A stretch of DNA of 64,000 nt from Kappaphycus alvarezii (Eukaryota > Rhodophyta > Florideophyceae > Gigartinales > Solieriaceae). The translations under genes and the position numbers were made by a program. The notes under the pieces are model-generated. The model saw nothing but the letters and a program-made list of their open reading frames with translations, had not been told where the DNA came from and ran no database searches. Location: assembly GCA_002205965.3 (NCBI GenBank), contig NADL03000471.1:1984001-2048000 (forward strand), in the 5' to 3' direction. Positions 31,930 to 48,109 of the stretch are shown here, in pieces (position 1 is the stretch's first letter; every line of letters starts with the position of its first letter).

Positions 31930-32650
31930 ACCTCATTTTATTGAAGCTATGATTCCGGCGTCCATTGGTTGTAGCCTCGACGTAGAGTTCAGAGGAATAA
32001 AGTAGACCTCGACATCATCGATATCAGGAAGCGAGCTCAGTCTGCCGTTTGCTCTGCAGTTATCATGGATAATCAATACTGTTCTTTGAGGCGTCCTACT
32101 GGTGATTTCACTGAAGTTACGAGGCCATTGAAAGAATATACTTGAAGTCATCCAGCAACGCTTGTTAAAATCCTAGTCGAGGCCAAACTCAGGGCCAGTC
32201 TTTCCTTGAAACAATACGGCTTGGCGGCATGGCCAATTATCTTAGTCGTATCTTCTCTGTACCATTTGCATTTGAATAAGGCATGAACGTAAATCTGACC
32301 TTTGCCTTTTTACGATCAGAGGGCTGTTTCTCTCGCAATGGTTTTGTATCGTGCCATGCGATAGAAAAGTCCAGATTTATCTGCATTGAAAATTTCCTTG
32401 ATACTGTACTCTCTAAGTTTTTTTTAGCTGTGGGAGTCTCTCCAAATGAGTTCCTTTCGGCATCACCACTCTCCCTATGGGACCTACCGATTTAATGCCC
32501 CAACTTTTCTTAAATCTAGACAGCCAACCTGTTCAGAAAGACATGACAAATTGTTTGTCTTCGGGAGATTCTTGTTGGCGACTTCAAGCATACGGGTGGT
32601 TGTGCTGCGAATCATGTAGCAGTTCAAAGCTCTCTTGGCATTGAATTGCG
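31930..32650 (-). pseudogene. pogo/Tigger-type (DDE_1) transposase fossil
   Basis: Minus-strand frames give the Tigger landmarks in order: RFKKSWGI (DNA-binding side), YSIKEIFNADKSGLFYRM with the first catalytic Asp at 32379-32381, MPYSNANGTEKI, IIGHAAKPYCF, WMTSSIFFQWPRNF, VLIIHDNCRAN with the second Asp at 32062-32064, VEVYFIPLNSTSRLQPMDAGII with the third Asp at 31960-31962, and IASIK. All three catalytic Asp survive, but several frame changes and stops break the gene. The second and third Asp have 33 residues between them. No terminal repeats were found. Related domesticated proteins exist (CENP-B, jerky), but decay argues against domestication. Confidence 0.88.
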
Positions 32651-33183
32651 CATCACCCAGTTAAACACGGCCTTTTTATGTGCTCGGCTTTTCCTTTCTT
32701 GTGGTGCTTCTTATATCTGTGAAGTGAACAGTGCTGTGCTGGACGTTTTAGAATTCGCGAAATGGTAGCTTGTATGGGGGGCCTTGAGGAGGTGATCTTT
32801 GAGCCACTCGCAAAGGTGAGCTGGGTGTATGTTTCATGTTATGCTGTGCGTCGTGCACTTCTTTGCAGATCAAATCCTTTTGGGCTATTGAGGGAAACGT
32901 TTCTCATAATCTTGAATTGTGAGCTTTAGTCGGGAGGGAATGTGGTGAAAATTCCTAGTACCCGTCTTGGCATAGATCGCAGGAGGTAATGGGAGTTTTC
33001 TAATTCACTTCTACGAATTTCCCGTGTCCACCACCTGATACTAGAATCGGCATACAATTACGGAATAAAATGTGTAAAAGTTGAATTTTCACAATAAATT
33101 TGCCTTTCCAACTTCGTCTGCACTGATCGTGTACAGTTATAGCGATTATGAAAATAACGGGCATACAATTATCACAGATCGAC

Positions 33184-33246
33184 TGTATGCACCTTTTTGT
33201 TGTCCTGACTCCTTGCCGACCTGCCTCCCGCTCTCCAATCCAGAAC
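33184..33246 (+). repeat. Fragment repeated from the copia B 5' region
   Basis: About 63 bp matches 25843-25905 at roughly 85-90%, with shared words CCTGACTCCTT, CCGACCTGCC and CCGCTCTCCAATCCAGAAC. The first copy lies just inside the left LTR-like end of copia B. This may be a broken second insertion or an independent short repeat carried by it. Confidence 0.75.
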
Positions 33247-33249
33247 CCC

Positions 33250-36200
33250 GGAAGGCAACACAACAGCAAGAGACAACAGCTTTGCTTTAGTTTCAGGCTC
33301 AATCCATGAGGCTATCAAATACATATGATTCACAACAACCACCTCGAAACTGGAGACTGATCCTGTACTCAAATCTGAGTCACCGTCACCAGAAATAACA
33401 CCATCGTAAGACATTTTCCTCCCACAGGCTTTTTCAGTCGGGAAAATACACCGTGGAGTGAGAGAAACACCCAATGCTCCATCCGCATCATCTGAGCAAA
33501 ATCAAATGTTAGGTACAGAATTAAAAACCATACGCGACGTAGATAGACCTTTTAAAATTGCCATCGGAACTATTATCAACGAATTCGGATCTCATTCTGT
33601 TGTAACAGGACCTAAAGGCACTCAGAGAGTGCTCCTGAAACAGCTGGGAAAGTTTATACACAAATTTTGGTTTCTCGTGGCCGGTAATCTTTTTTGTTTC
33701 AAATAGTCTCGGTAAGTGTAATACTGCTTCGGAGTTCTTTGTTAGCTTTTTGGCTGGGCTATGTGTCATGGTGAGAAAGACGGCGGGGTTGAGGAGGGGG
33801 ATGGGGTCAACAAAAGATTGGCTGCAAACGGAAAATGTCAACTGCCAAGTCTGAAAATTTGGCACTATCAAAAAACGCAGTGTTCATTGAGTTTTTGTTT
33901 GTATTAAATTTGGCCTTGTCCGTTGTTGTTTTTGGGACATAGTTTGGGCACATGTGCCTTTTCCATGCGGTCTTTATTCTGACCTAAGCATTTTCGTATT
34001 GGTTTAAAATGCCATTTGGGGTCTAATGAGAAAGTAGAGGCCGATAAGGGATATCCTGACAATAAGTTCTCTTGACAACAGACGTTTGATGGTAACTCAA
34101 GTTTTGGATTCATTCGAGCTAGACACAGGCCACCAACAAGAGGCTCAAGCTGTTCAAAGTTTTGGGAGTAGGTTTAAGCTAGGCTGGAGCTGCATGAATC
34201 ATGTTTCTTTGCAGATATGAACCTCGTACAGCTCTCTTTGTTGACGCTGGAGAAAGGTTGTTTTTCGATGAATAGTGTTTTTTAATAAACTGTGCAATAG
34301 TTCGATTTTCCCGTATCTCCCGGCTGAAGTATTGTGTTGTAGACAATGTTGGGGTGCCATGGGTTACGGATACATGAAACCTATGAGAAGGCTTTTGCGA
34401 GTAGAGGTAAGAAATGGTACGCACAAAAGTAGGCCTAGCGTACAGTATCAGGGGGTCACTGAAGAAAACAAGAGCCAAGGGCGATAGGAGCTTAAATGCA
34501 ATATCTCCAGTTTAAACTGTGCCTGTTCTGTACACTGACTGGTCCGACTGTTTGGCAAAGAGCGAACTAGTCCGTTATCATATATAGTATAGACTTCGTA
34601 ACTGGCGGTTAATTTCCAGAATATTTGCTGCAAGCCCCGTTCTAGCGAAGCCCCCTGCTCGTATGAACTGTTTAAAGGGATGAAATCCCGAAAGAAGATG
34701 ATACACGTGATTCGGTGAGAAATCATGGAGGCACAGGCCGCGTGGCTACTTTCGAAACTATTCTACACGAAGCCATTTTTGTTATTTATGTTTAAGGAAA
34801 GACTATTTAATCCGATGGTAGAGGAGGGGGCGATTACTTTATTGCCGAATCGGTGTGTAAGTACAATTGTAGAGATTTCTTTTGGGGCAAATTCCCTCGC
34901 AGGATGGACCTTCCCGTTATACGAGCGTGGTCGACTATTTATGTTTGCACTGTGAAACAAGATGCCCATTCGACCCATATCACAACTTGGCGGCAATGCT
35001 ACCTGTATGTGCTACGTGGTTTAATATGTCATTTCCCCATGTGTGTCAGGACAATCGCAGTTCAACACAATACACTTAGTACCATGGAAGTGCCAATATG
35101 TCATAGTCCTTGTATAGCGGGAGGGAACGAATATCATTCCTCATACCGTGTTAGGAACGCGCATGTGGCAGGACAGTTTTTCAGTAGTTTTACCCCATTA
35201 CAATTTATACGCATCTCTTGCAAATGGTAAATGCCTAAATCCTTAAGATTTGCAATTGTAAACACATCGATCGTTAGCAAGCGTTGGCGAGGCTCATGTT
35301 GCTGTGAACTGGGAAGGGGTTGTGGGAGTTCTGCAGGATCTCTATAGGGCTTCGCTGCAGCAATTCCAAATTATTGTGTAGCGTTAGTAATGATTGCCGG
35401 GATTTGTCCCGCGATTTGCTCCCATCTCCCCTTGTCCTCATGCATTCCAGTTTCAAAGGTAGAAGGCCTGGCCCCTACCTCTCACAAATAAGGTTGTTCC
35501 TAGCACCGACACATTTTGGGGGCTCTTATTTATCCAAGGCAGAGTACGGCCCCTTGTGCGAACAGACCTTGTCACATCTTTTGCAAATGGGATGATCGGC
35601 TGCATCATTGTGCTCTGTACCAACTGCTAAAAAGAGCAGGGTCAATCCCCGTAATACTGGTGTTTGGTGGTGCACTGTTCTCCGATTTTCCGTCACAAAG
35701 CTACAGCAGGTGCGCTGCACGGGACGAACGTACTGACGATACTGCAAAGGAAGTAAATATCACAGCTGATGTTGGGCATATCGCCCAGATTTGGCTAGAA
35801 ACCCTACTACAAAGCGTTGCTGGGATTAACATGGGGCGCCAAATCAGAATCTTGCACAGGGATATCCAAGACATTGATTGTATTTCAACATGAAATATCC
35901 GGCAATGGAAGTCTTGGATCTCGGACTGTAAATTGAGAGGCATCGAGTAAACGCGTTTCGCTCTAAATGAATAAACCGCAGGACGCCGCGCAAGCAGCGC
36001 TCTCCTTTTCAGTTCAAGCTGAGGGTGGCACTGTCTGTGTGTAGCAGTTCGTGACTCCCCAGTAAACAGCAGCATGATGACCATTTCACATGGGGCACGA
36101 TGCATAATAGGAGCCGAATAAGTCAATCAAGTAGATTTACACTTTGCCACCAAACGATCCTCGCAAACGTTCCGCTATTCAACCTAGTAACAGTTTACCC

Positions 36201-36262
36201 ATGCACCCTCTTCAGTTGACGAAAAAACAGGCCTAGCTTCCTAAGTAAAACCTCTATGCTAT
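33250..36262. other. No gene recognised
   Basis: Short ORFs only. The minus strand at 35490-35610 has a Cys-rich stretch (HPICKRCDKVCSHKG, then a stop, EPPKC, LICER) that loosely recalls a zinc finger, but with stops. The plus ORF 33458-33706 (82 codons, RPFKIAIGTIINEFG) reads coding-like but matches no family I know. No transposon domains, tRNA or rRNA were seen. Confidence 0.5.
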
Positions 36263-36949
36263 TTACAATGCACACGCGACAAAGAGATCGATGAGGACAA
36301 CCAGCGCCAGGATACCACTGACGATAGTCGTAGGCAGGAAGACGTCACGGATGCTATCCAAGATCTTATCATAGCAGCCGACCGAAGGGTCTGAGGGGAC
36401 GCCACAGTTTGCGCAGTTAAGAAGTGATTGACATGCAGCCTCTGTACCAAGTGGACAAGAGATGCAGTCGTTGTTGTTGAATCCCCTGCACTCGAAAAAT
36501 TCCTCAATCTCACACACATCCTGCTCCGTATTCCCATCCTGAATGGTTCGTTGCCAGGCCTCCAAGACAAACTCTCTGACATTCGTCGAGTCATCATTTC
36601 TGAGGATGAGAATTGAAACGACGAAAATAAAGATGAGAGCGGCGAGAACGACTGCTGCGGCGAGAATATAAATGATACGGAAAGTAAACGCCGATGCTTT
36701 CTGGCCAAGCGAAGATGCCTGCAATGGCAGTGAAGAGGAGGAAGCCGCCTATGACGATACTTCCGATGCCAAAGTTGAGGACGAGGCGGAAGAAGTTGTC
36801 GCCGCTGTATTGGAGATTGACGGGACCGCCGTTGTCAGTAACGAGGAGCCAGATGCCGAGGCCGAGGAGGGCACCACCGGCAAGAGCATGATGATGGCGA
36901 CGAGGGAGTGGTAGATGCGGACGAAGCGATTTCTGTCGGAGACGGCCAT
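36263..36949 (-). pseudogene. Tetraspanin-like four-helix membrane protein, two frameshifts
   Basis: The ATG at 36947-36949 has a favourable context (CACCATGG) after a pyrimidine-rich leader. TM1 (LVAIIML then GGALLGLGIWLL), a short outer loop (TDNGGPVNLQY), TM2 (LVLNFGIGSIVIGGFLLF), TM3 (IIYILAAAVVLAALIFIFV), a larger Cys-rich outer loop and TM4 (TTIVSGILALVVLIDLFV) give the tetraspanin layout at the usual ~228-residue size. The large loop has many Cys (FFECRGF, DCISCP, NCANCG, GCYDK) but no classical CCG. One base is missing near 36880 and one extra near 36710, so only the middle ~56 codons are out of frame and the ends agree. Tetraspanins organise membrane microdomains. It ends at TAA 36263-36265. 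The gene could be intact in reality if both breaks are assembly errors. Confidence 0.8.
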
Positions 36950-42690
<5,741 letters not shown>

Positions 42691-43154
42691 TCCATAAATA
42701 TTTACAGTAGTAAATATCTATAGATTGTATGGCCTAGATGACAGAACATAGGTAGAATATCAATGGAATATCTACTGTATGGATAGAGTACAATTACACC
42801 CTTATAAAAGAGTGCAGGGGCGAAGACTACAGAAGGCTGTAATATGTGCTCAAGACGCATATACGTATATTTTTCTATCCCCGATTCTATCAAATAAAAA
42901 ACTGATTGGATGCAGGTTGAATGCAAAGGAAGATTGCTTGGTGTACACCAAATTTATTTTAGAGACAGAATTATCAGCTTATGAAGTACTGCGATCACCT
43001 CGCACGACTAAAAAACGAAGTAGCAATGCTGAGACGAACGCAAATATCAATTTCGTGTTATGCGGTGAGGTGATTTCATTCATGATAGAAAAAATGAAAC
43101 TGTATCCCGTTGAAGATTGGCGAAGATGCACATAAAATTGCAAACAGTCCCACA

Positions 43155-43331
43155 TTTTGAAGCAAAAACTGTCGTGTTTACGTTATCATTGCTTCCGACG
43201 AATCCGATTTCTGAAATTAACATATACTGGAACCCTTCTCTGCTTGCTGCAACGTCTGGAATCGTTCTCTTCTCGAATCTACGGGTGAATTTCGAGATGA
43301 TGCCGGACAAACTCTTGCTATCAGTTGGCAA
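43155..43331 (-). pseudogene. copia C RNase H fragment
   Basis: TDSKSLSGIISKFTRRFEKR then AASREGFQYMLISEIGFVGSNDN corresponds to the DSKSL, EKR, REG, I-x-FV-x-S and N motifs of RNase H in this clade. The final ADxLTK motif is degraded (NTTVFASK). Confidence 0.75.
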
Positions 43332-43699
43332 TTGAACTGGAACCGGTTTTCGAGTATTGTTTTCAGCTCTTCTGAAATTATGATAGAGATATTTAACATA
43401 TCGCTAAATGAAATTACTTCCCGGCCATTGCGGATCTTTTAACGCGCCTTGACATGCACGAATTGAATGAAAGGGGTACTAATTTGTTCAAGGTGTCTGC
43501 AAGGAATAAGATTTACTACAGTTTTGAGGATAAGTTTTAGTTTTTGGAGAACGAAGAGTCCGAAAACCCAAAACTTCTGATAGTGTTAAGTACAATTTTG
43601 GGAGTTTTAGTTTTACAAGGTTACCGATAGCGTGTTTTATTGCTTTATTCATCCATCTCAAGATATGTGAGCGATTAAAGTCGAAAATCTCTTCTGTGA

Positions 43700-44511
43700 C
43701 CTGCGAGGTTTGGACTATATCGAAAATACAATCGGTATTAGAGTTTTCAAACTAGGCTACGAGCATGTGCACCGATCTAAAAAGTTTGGAGGAATCATCT
43801 TGGGGTAAGCATTCTACCTTGTGCAAATAGGCAATTTGATCGACGAAAAAATTACCTCCCTTCTCATCAGGGATAAATCTGGTGAATTCAGATGGAAGTG
43901 ATGATTATTACTTCATTTTGAGCCTTTTGTTTATGAGCTTCGAGAGCTTGCGAAAATCGTTGTCGCCGCATCTTAGAAGGTCTTAACGTACCCTCCGCTA
44001 AACCCTAGGATTTGCCACGTTCGGAAACGAAGTAAAGTGCGGGATCTAGACGAAAGAACTTCATATTAATCTCTTCGCGATGAAATTTATCCAGGGGTTT
44101 GCGCAAAAAGTCACCTGCATCGCATAGTTCGTACAGGGGGCACAGCAGTTTCAAGTACTGATCTGCGTCGAGTTCCAATTCCGGAACGGGGCTTAATGAA
44201 TATACATATCTCCATGCGTCCTGAATATTGGAAGTAAGCTTTTTTTATCTGTACGGTGTAATTTGGACGAATTTAAGGTTGGCAGCTAGTGAAAAAATCG
44301 GGCGAATGGATAGTGGTTGTATTGTCGACGATGTGTGGACTAGAATTTTCTTCATCTTCTCTCGATGACCAAAGATCACGTAGCGTGACTTGTGCTTGGT
44401 TTTTACATCGATAGATAACTTTATTGAGAGAATTAAGTGACTTGATAGAACGCTTCCATCTGGAGGAAATTCTTCTAGAAGGACCACCTTGAATCTGCCT
44501 CGTTTGAGCAA
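43700..44511 (-). pseudogene. copia C reverse transcriptase
   Basis: ORF 44245-44511 carries RGRFKVVLLEEFPPDGSVL, KSRYVIFGHREKMKKILVH and RPIFSLAANLKFVQ, the fingers region of RVT_2 (P-DGSV, K-x-R, GHR-K, LA-A). After a frame break, LCPLYELCDAGDFL and FRLDPALYF continue the palm. At 43982-43993 the place of the YVDD box reads YVKTF; the following bases look like a box broken by a small indel and a substitution. The enzyme is dead. Confidence 0.85.
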
Positions 44512-44597
44512 GGACTTATTTCTTGTTTTTTGGCGTCGTCCATTTCGGGGCTTTTAGAACAATTTATCGCTCTCGTGCAATACCTCTGTCGCCAATA

Positions 44598-45590
44598 TTA
44601 AATCTTAACCAGGTGACTTAAATTGGGAACAATAGTTTTCAAGGTCGGAATGAAACGTATTTCTGGTGTAAGGTACGGTTTTAATTGGGTAATTGTGAAC
44701 AGACTTGCCGGGCTGGTATCAAAATCGCATATGAGGACCATCTCCTTGCTGAAGGTAACAAAGGAGACTTCGAAGGGACCCAAACACTCGCCAATACAGC
44801 GAGATACTAATTTATCCCCACAGACGAGAAATAGGTCCCCAGGCTGGAAAGAACCGTCATTTAATAGAGAGAGGGATTGATGAAGTGCTCGGCATAACTT
44901 GAGTTTAGACATGACGGCTTCCATCTCTTTTTGCGCAGTCTCCGCAATGATGCTTCGTTGAATTGACGTTAGCCAAGTAGGGCGAAGTTGAGGGGAAGCC
45001 GACAGCTACGCAAATTCCCTACATGAGATGGCTGAGGGCACGAAACCTTACGGTTCCAGGTTTTCGTTCATTGCCTTCACAAAACAAGCAAACCAAAAGT
45101 CCTTATTGGTTTCCGTTTGACTGGCCATCACTTTTGTGAACATGTTACGTAACTATTTTTCATACCATTCCCATATTATGAGGCTGAGATAGGCTTCAGT
45201 GCCGATCCTGGCGACCTTTACATTGGAACGAGCAGCGAGATTGATGAAATTATCGGGAAGCTGTGATCCTAGGTACGTGAGGACCCTGTTCCATAGTCCA
45301 GTGTAAATGGTGGCCTAGAAATGGGTTATTAATTTCCAGAGTTCTTCTATGGAAACAATTCTGAGTAATTGGACCGCGCTGAATTTGATGTCTTCGTCAG
45401 CGATATGCAAAACAGGATTAACACCCATATACATGATGTTTAAGAGAATGTTCTCGTTAAACCGTACAATCTCTGCGCCTAGCGTAGCTAAAAATAGGTT
45501 AGGCGGATACTGGATTCGTTGAAATGGGTCAAAATTCTTGATAAGTCTTACAGGGTGGCTAACATTTAATATATGCCCACGTGTGGGCAT
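44598..45590 (-). pseudogene. copia C integrase
   Basis: ORF 45315-45590 contains FDPFQRIQYPPNLFL, NIMYMGVNPVLHIADEDIKFSAV (region of the first catalytic Asp) and SIEELWKLI. Frames to about 44930 continue with SQLPDNFINLAARSNVKV and GTEAYLSL, then ORF 44598-44924 gives the post-core part: FQPGDLFLVCGDKL, RCIGECLGPFEVSFV and TITQLKPY. The PGD-LV-GPF-V-QLKPY order is the SH3-like tail of copia integrases. Confidence 0.8.
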
Positions 45591-46499
45591 GCGTATTGAT
45601 TAGATTAAGTATCTTCGAAGCCGAAGGATAAAAACTGACGGGGTAGCTTCGAAATTTGCACGAGGATGAAATAAAAATCAGTGCAGAAAAGAACTGGGTC
45701 GTAGAGAAAATTACTTGCCGATCTGAACAACATTGGCACATACCAACCATCAAATACAAAACCGTCTGGTCGGAGTGGTATGCGCTACTCGTCTGATAAG
45801 TCTATTGGTAGCGGTGCACAAGGTTAAGGATTCTTTATCGAGTATCTAAATTCCAAGCAGGGCCGGGACATCAGCATCTATGATGTCTCACTTGGCAAGC
45901 ATTGTTGGAACTCCGGGTGTGTTTCGAACGGGATTGTATCACGGCCTAGAAATCAGCATGTGGTGCCTGCTAATCTTAATCGGTTCTAGGACGGAAGAAT
46001 CCTCCTCTTGGGCAAGCCTAGAGAGCTGAATATAGGATTTAGTTCCTTTCGACCGACAACTGACTTTGGTGATCCGATGTCGCAGAGGAAGCCACGTGGG
46101 CACCTCCAGGAGGATTACTTACTGGTTCTAGCGACCTAGATTTCTTCCGTGAATACTTTATGCTTAATATATAACTGAATATGGATATTATTTTTATGGC
46201 GAAAAGATGTTTCTATTAATCCCGCGCCGCCTGTCGAAAATAAGAGGTGGGCTGTTGGAGCCTCCCATCGTGGATTTAACATGGAAGGGCAAGATTTCAT
46301 GTTCAGTTGTTTCGGCTGGGTTCCCGTAGCGGAGGAGATGGTCTCCGAGAGGAGCCTCTATGGCTTGAAATAACTGTGTGTCGAATTCCGCAAGGTCCTT
46401 GTTGCCGTTGGGAGACTTTGAGATATTTTCGGTATCATGTTCAGAATCTAAAGTACAAGATTCTTCTCCTTTGATAAACTCGGCGATCATGTGCATAGA

Positions 46500-48032
46500 A
46501 GAGTCCTAATTTCTGATACTACTGCCGAAAACCTGCACTTCAATGGTACCAGGAGCGCATTTTTGACCAGGATTCTAGTTGAGAGCACCGCATTTATGAC
46601 TTTTGTTACGTCTACGAGACATCTCAAAGGAATAGTCCTGCCCAAGTCCTTGGTTACTTCTTTGCGATCGGAAGCGATCATAATGGTGTCCAATATGCAT
46701 TATATTACGACCATGGTGGGTCAGGTTAGCCAGAATTCCACAGCAGCTTTCGATAGCGTAGATTATGGAGACATTACTGCTCATTCAGGTCAAAAAGAGG
46801 ATATCACGCAGCTTCTGGGTAGATTCGTGAATTGTAATCAAAAAATTATTCAAAGAGTATCCCCGAGATTTGGTGTTCTGGATGGGGACACGTGACCAGT
46901 ACTGAAACTCGGTTATGGCCTTTCTTAGGTAGGCCTCCTTGTGAGTATTACTGCCGAAGCCGGGTCGGTATTGCAGTAAAAGTTTGTTGATGTGGGAGAC
47001 AGTTTTTCTGAGCCTTCTGATACTTCTAAGATGTTTCTTTTACTCATAAAGACTTCAAACGAAGCATCTCCAGTGACCCCTTAACTTTTAGATGCCTAGA
47101 GTAATATATTTGTCTGCAATAGCTTTTAATACTTCCGCGTAGCTCATAAATTCGTTACAGTTTTCGAAGAAAATATTGCGAGCCGCACCATCTGGAATGT
47201 GGACAAAGTAATCAGACTTCTGATTCTTTGAAAGGTTTTAATGATGGGCGAGGATGACATGCAAGATGCCGTGTGATGCTAGATTCTCGGTAATTTACTG
47301 CTTAAGGTCGCCGTAAATTTTTCAATCTTTTAAAATCTGCTGGACATAATTCACCTTGCGCCGGTTTGCATGCCCTTTTCCCCCACGAAACGAGCCTAAA
47401 TGCTACTAGAGCATTTTTCATGCGGATTTCAGCGCCGCAAATTGAAATCTCTCGCGTTACCATCTGACAATTACGGTCGATGCGGCAATCTTTCTGTATT
47501 TATATAGAAGGTTGTGCATGGACCTTCATTTCTATGGGGTCACGAGGGTTTCTTGCCAAAAGTTGTGCACGGGCGGTATCTTATCCTGTCGTTTTATAAT
47601 CAGTGTCGTCCTAGGCGCAAATATCGAACTTTTATGATTTAAAAATGGGTTCCATGAGCCAAGAGTAACCTTGTACTTTTCTAAGGCGCTCTTTGCAAAG
47701 AATGGAGTACTATCTTTAAAAGAACAAAGCCTAACTAGCGTATAAAACCTCTCGTTCTTATCTAGATCTTAAGCCGTTATTGGGATATAAAGTGGCACTG
47801 GTATCTCTGCAAATACATAGAATGTATCCACTTCAAACAAAACAGAGATCGAAAACATCGAAACAGATAATAATGAATATGTGGAAGCTTGGCTCGGAGG
47901 CGGAAGGAGGTCGTTGAGGTACTCACTGACATCTTCTGGGTCGGAAAGTGTAAAATTTGATCGCTGCTGGATCCATTCGCCCATGAAGGTGGTGGGAAAT
48001 TTCAGTTGTTGGTTTTGCGGCATAAACATCAT
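46500..48032 (-). pseudogene. copia C gag and protease-side remnants
   Basis: ORF 47769-48032 (begins MMFMPQNQQLKFPTTFMG, then DPEDVSEYLNDLL) is a plausible gag piece. 46700-46500 reads LGRTIPLRCLVDVTKVINAV then KNALLVPLK, like the beta-rich stretch between protease and integrase. Neither a zinc knuckle nor a clear D-S/T-G site was found. Assignment depends on position within the element. Confidence 0.4.
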
Positions 48033-48109
48033 ATTGGCGGGGTTTATCGCGAAAGGAAGAGGTATTGATCTTCGTCATGAAATATTCAACAGTAGACTTG
48101 AATTTTGAA

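Larger units (their letters stand above)
43080..48032 (-). mobile_element. Third Ty1/copia element, decayed (copia C)
   Basis: Reading the minus strand from 48032: gag-like ORF (47769-48032), protease/pre-integrase stretch (46500-46790), integrase (45590-44598), reverse transcriptase (44511-43700) and RNase H (43331-43160), which is the copia order over about 5 kb. The motifs belong to the same clade as copia B and D rather than copia A. Every domain is broken. I could not find matching LTRs on the two sides. Its AT-rich codons fit the AT-rich neighbourhood to the right, suggesting long residence. Confidence 0.8.

Noticed and set aside
31966-32151. Domesticated CENP-B/jerky-like gene
   Set aside because: The best frame is short and the surrounding transposase is broken by several stops and frame changes, so a fossil is the simpler reading.
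36259-36708. 149-codon minus-strand ORF overlapping the tetraspanin
   Set aside because: An alternative frame of the same strand; the neighbouring frame has the transmembrane segments and the Cys-rich loop.
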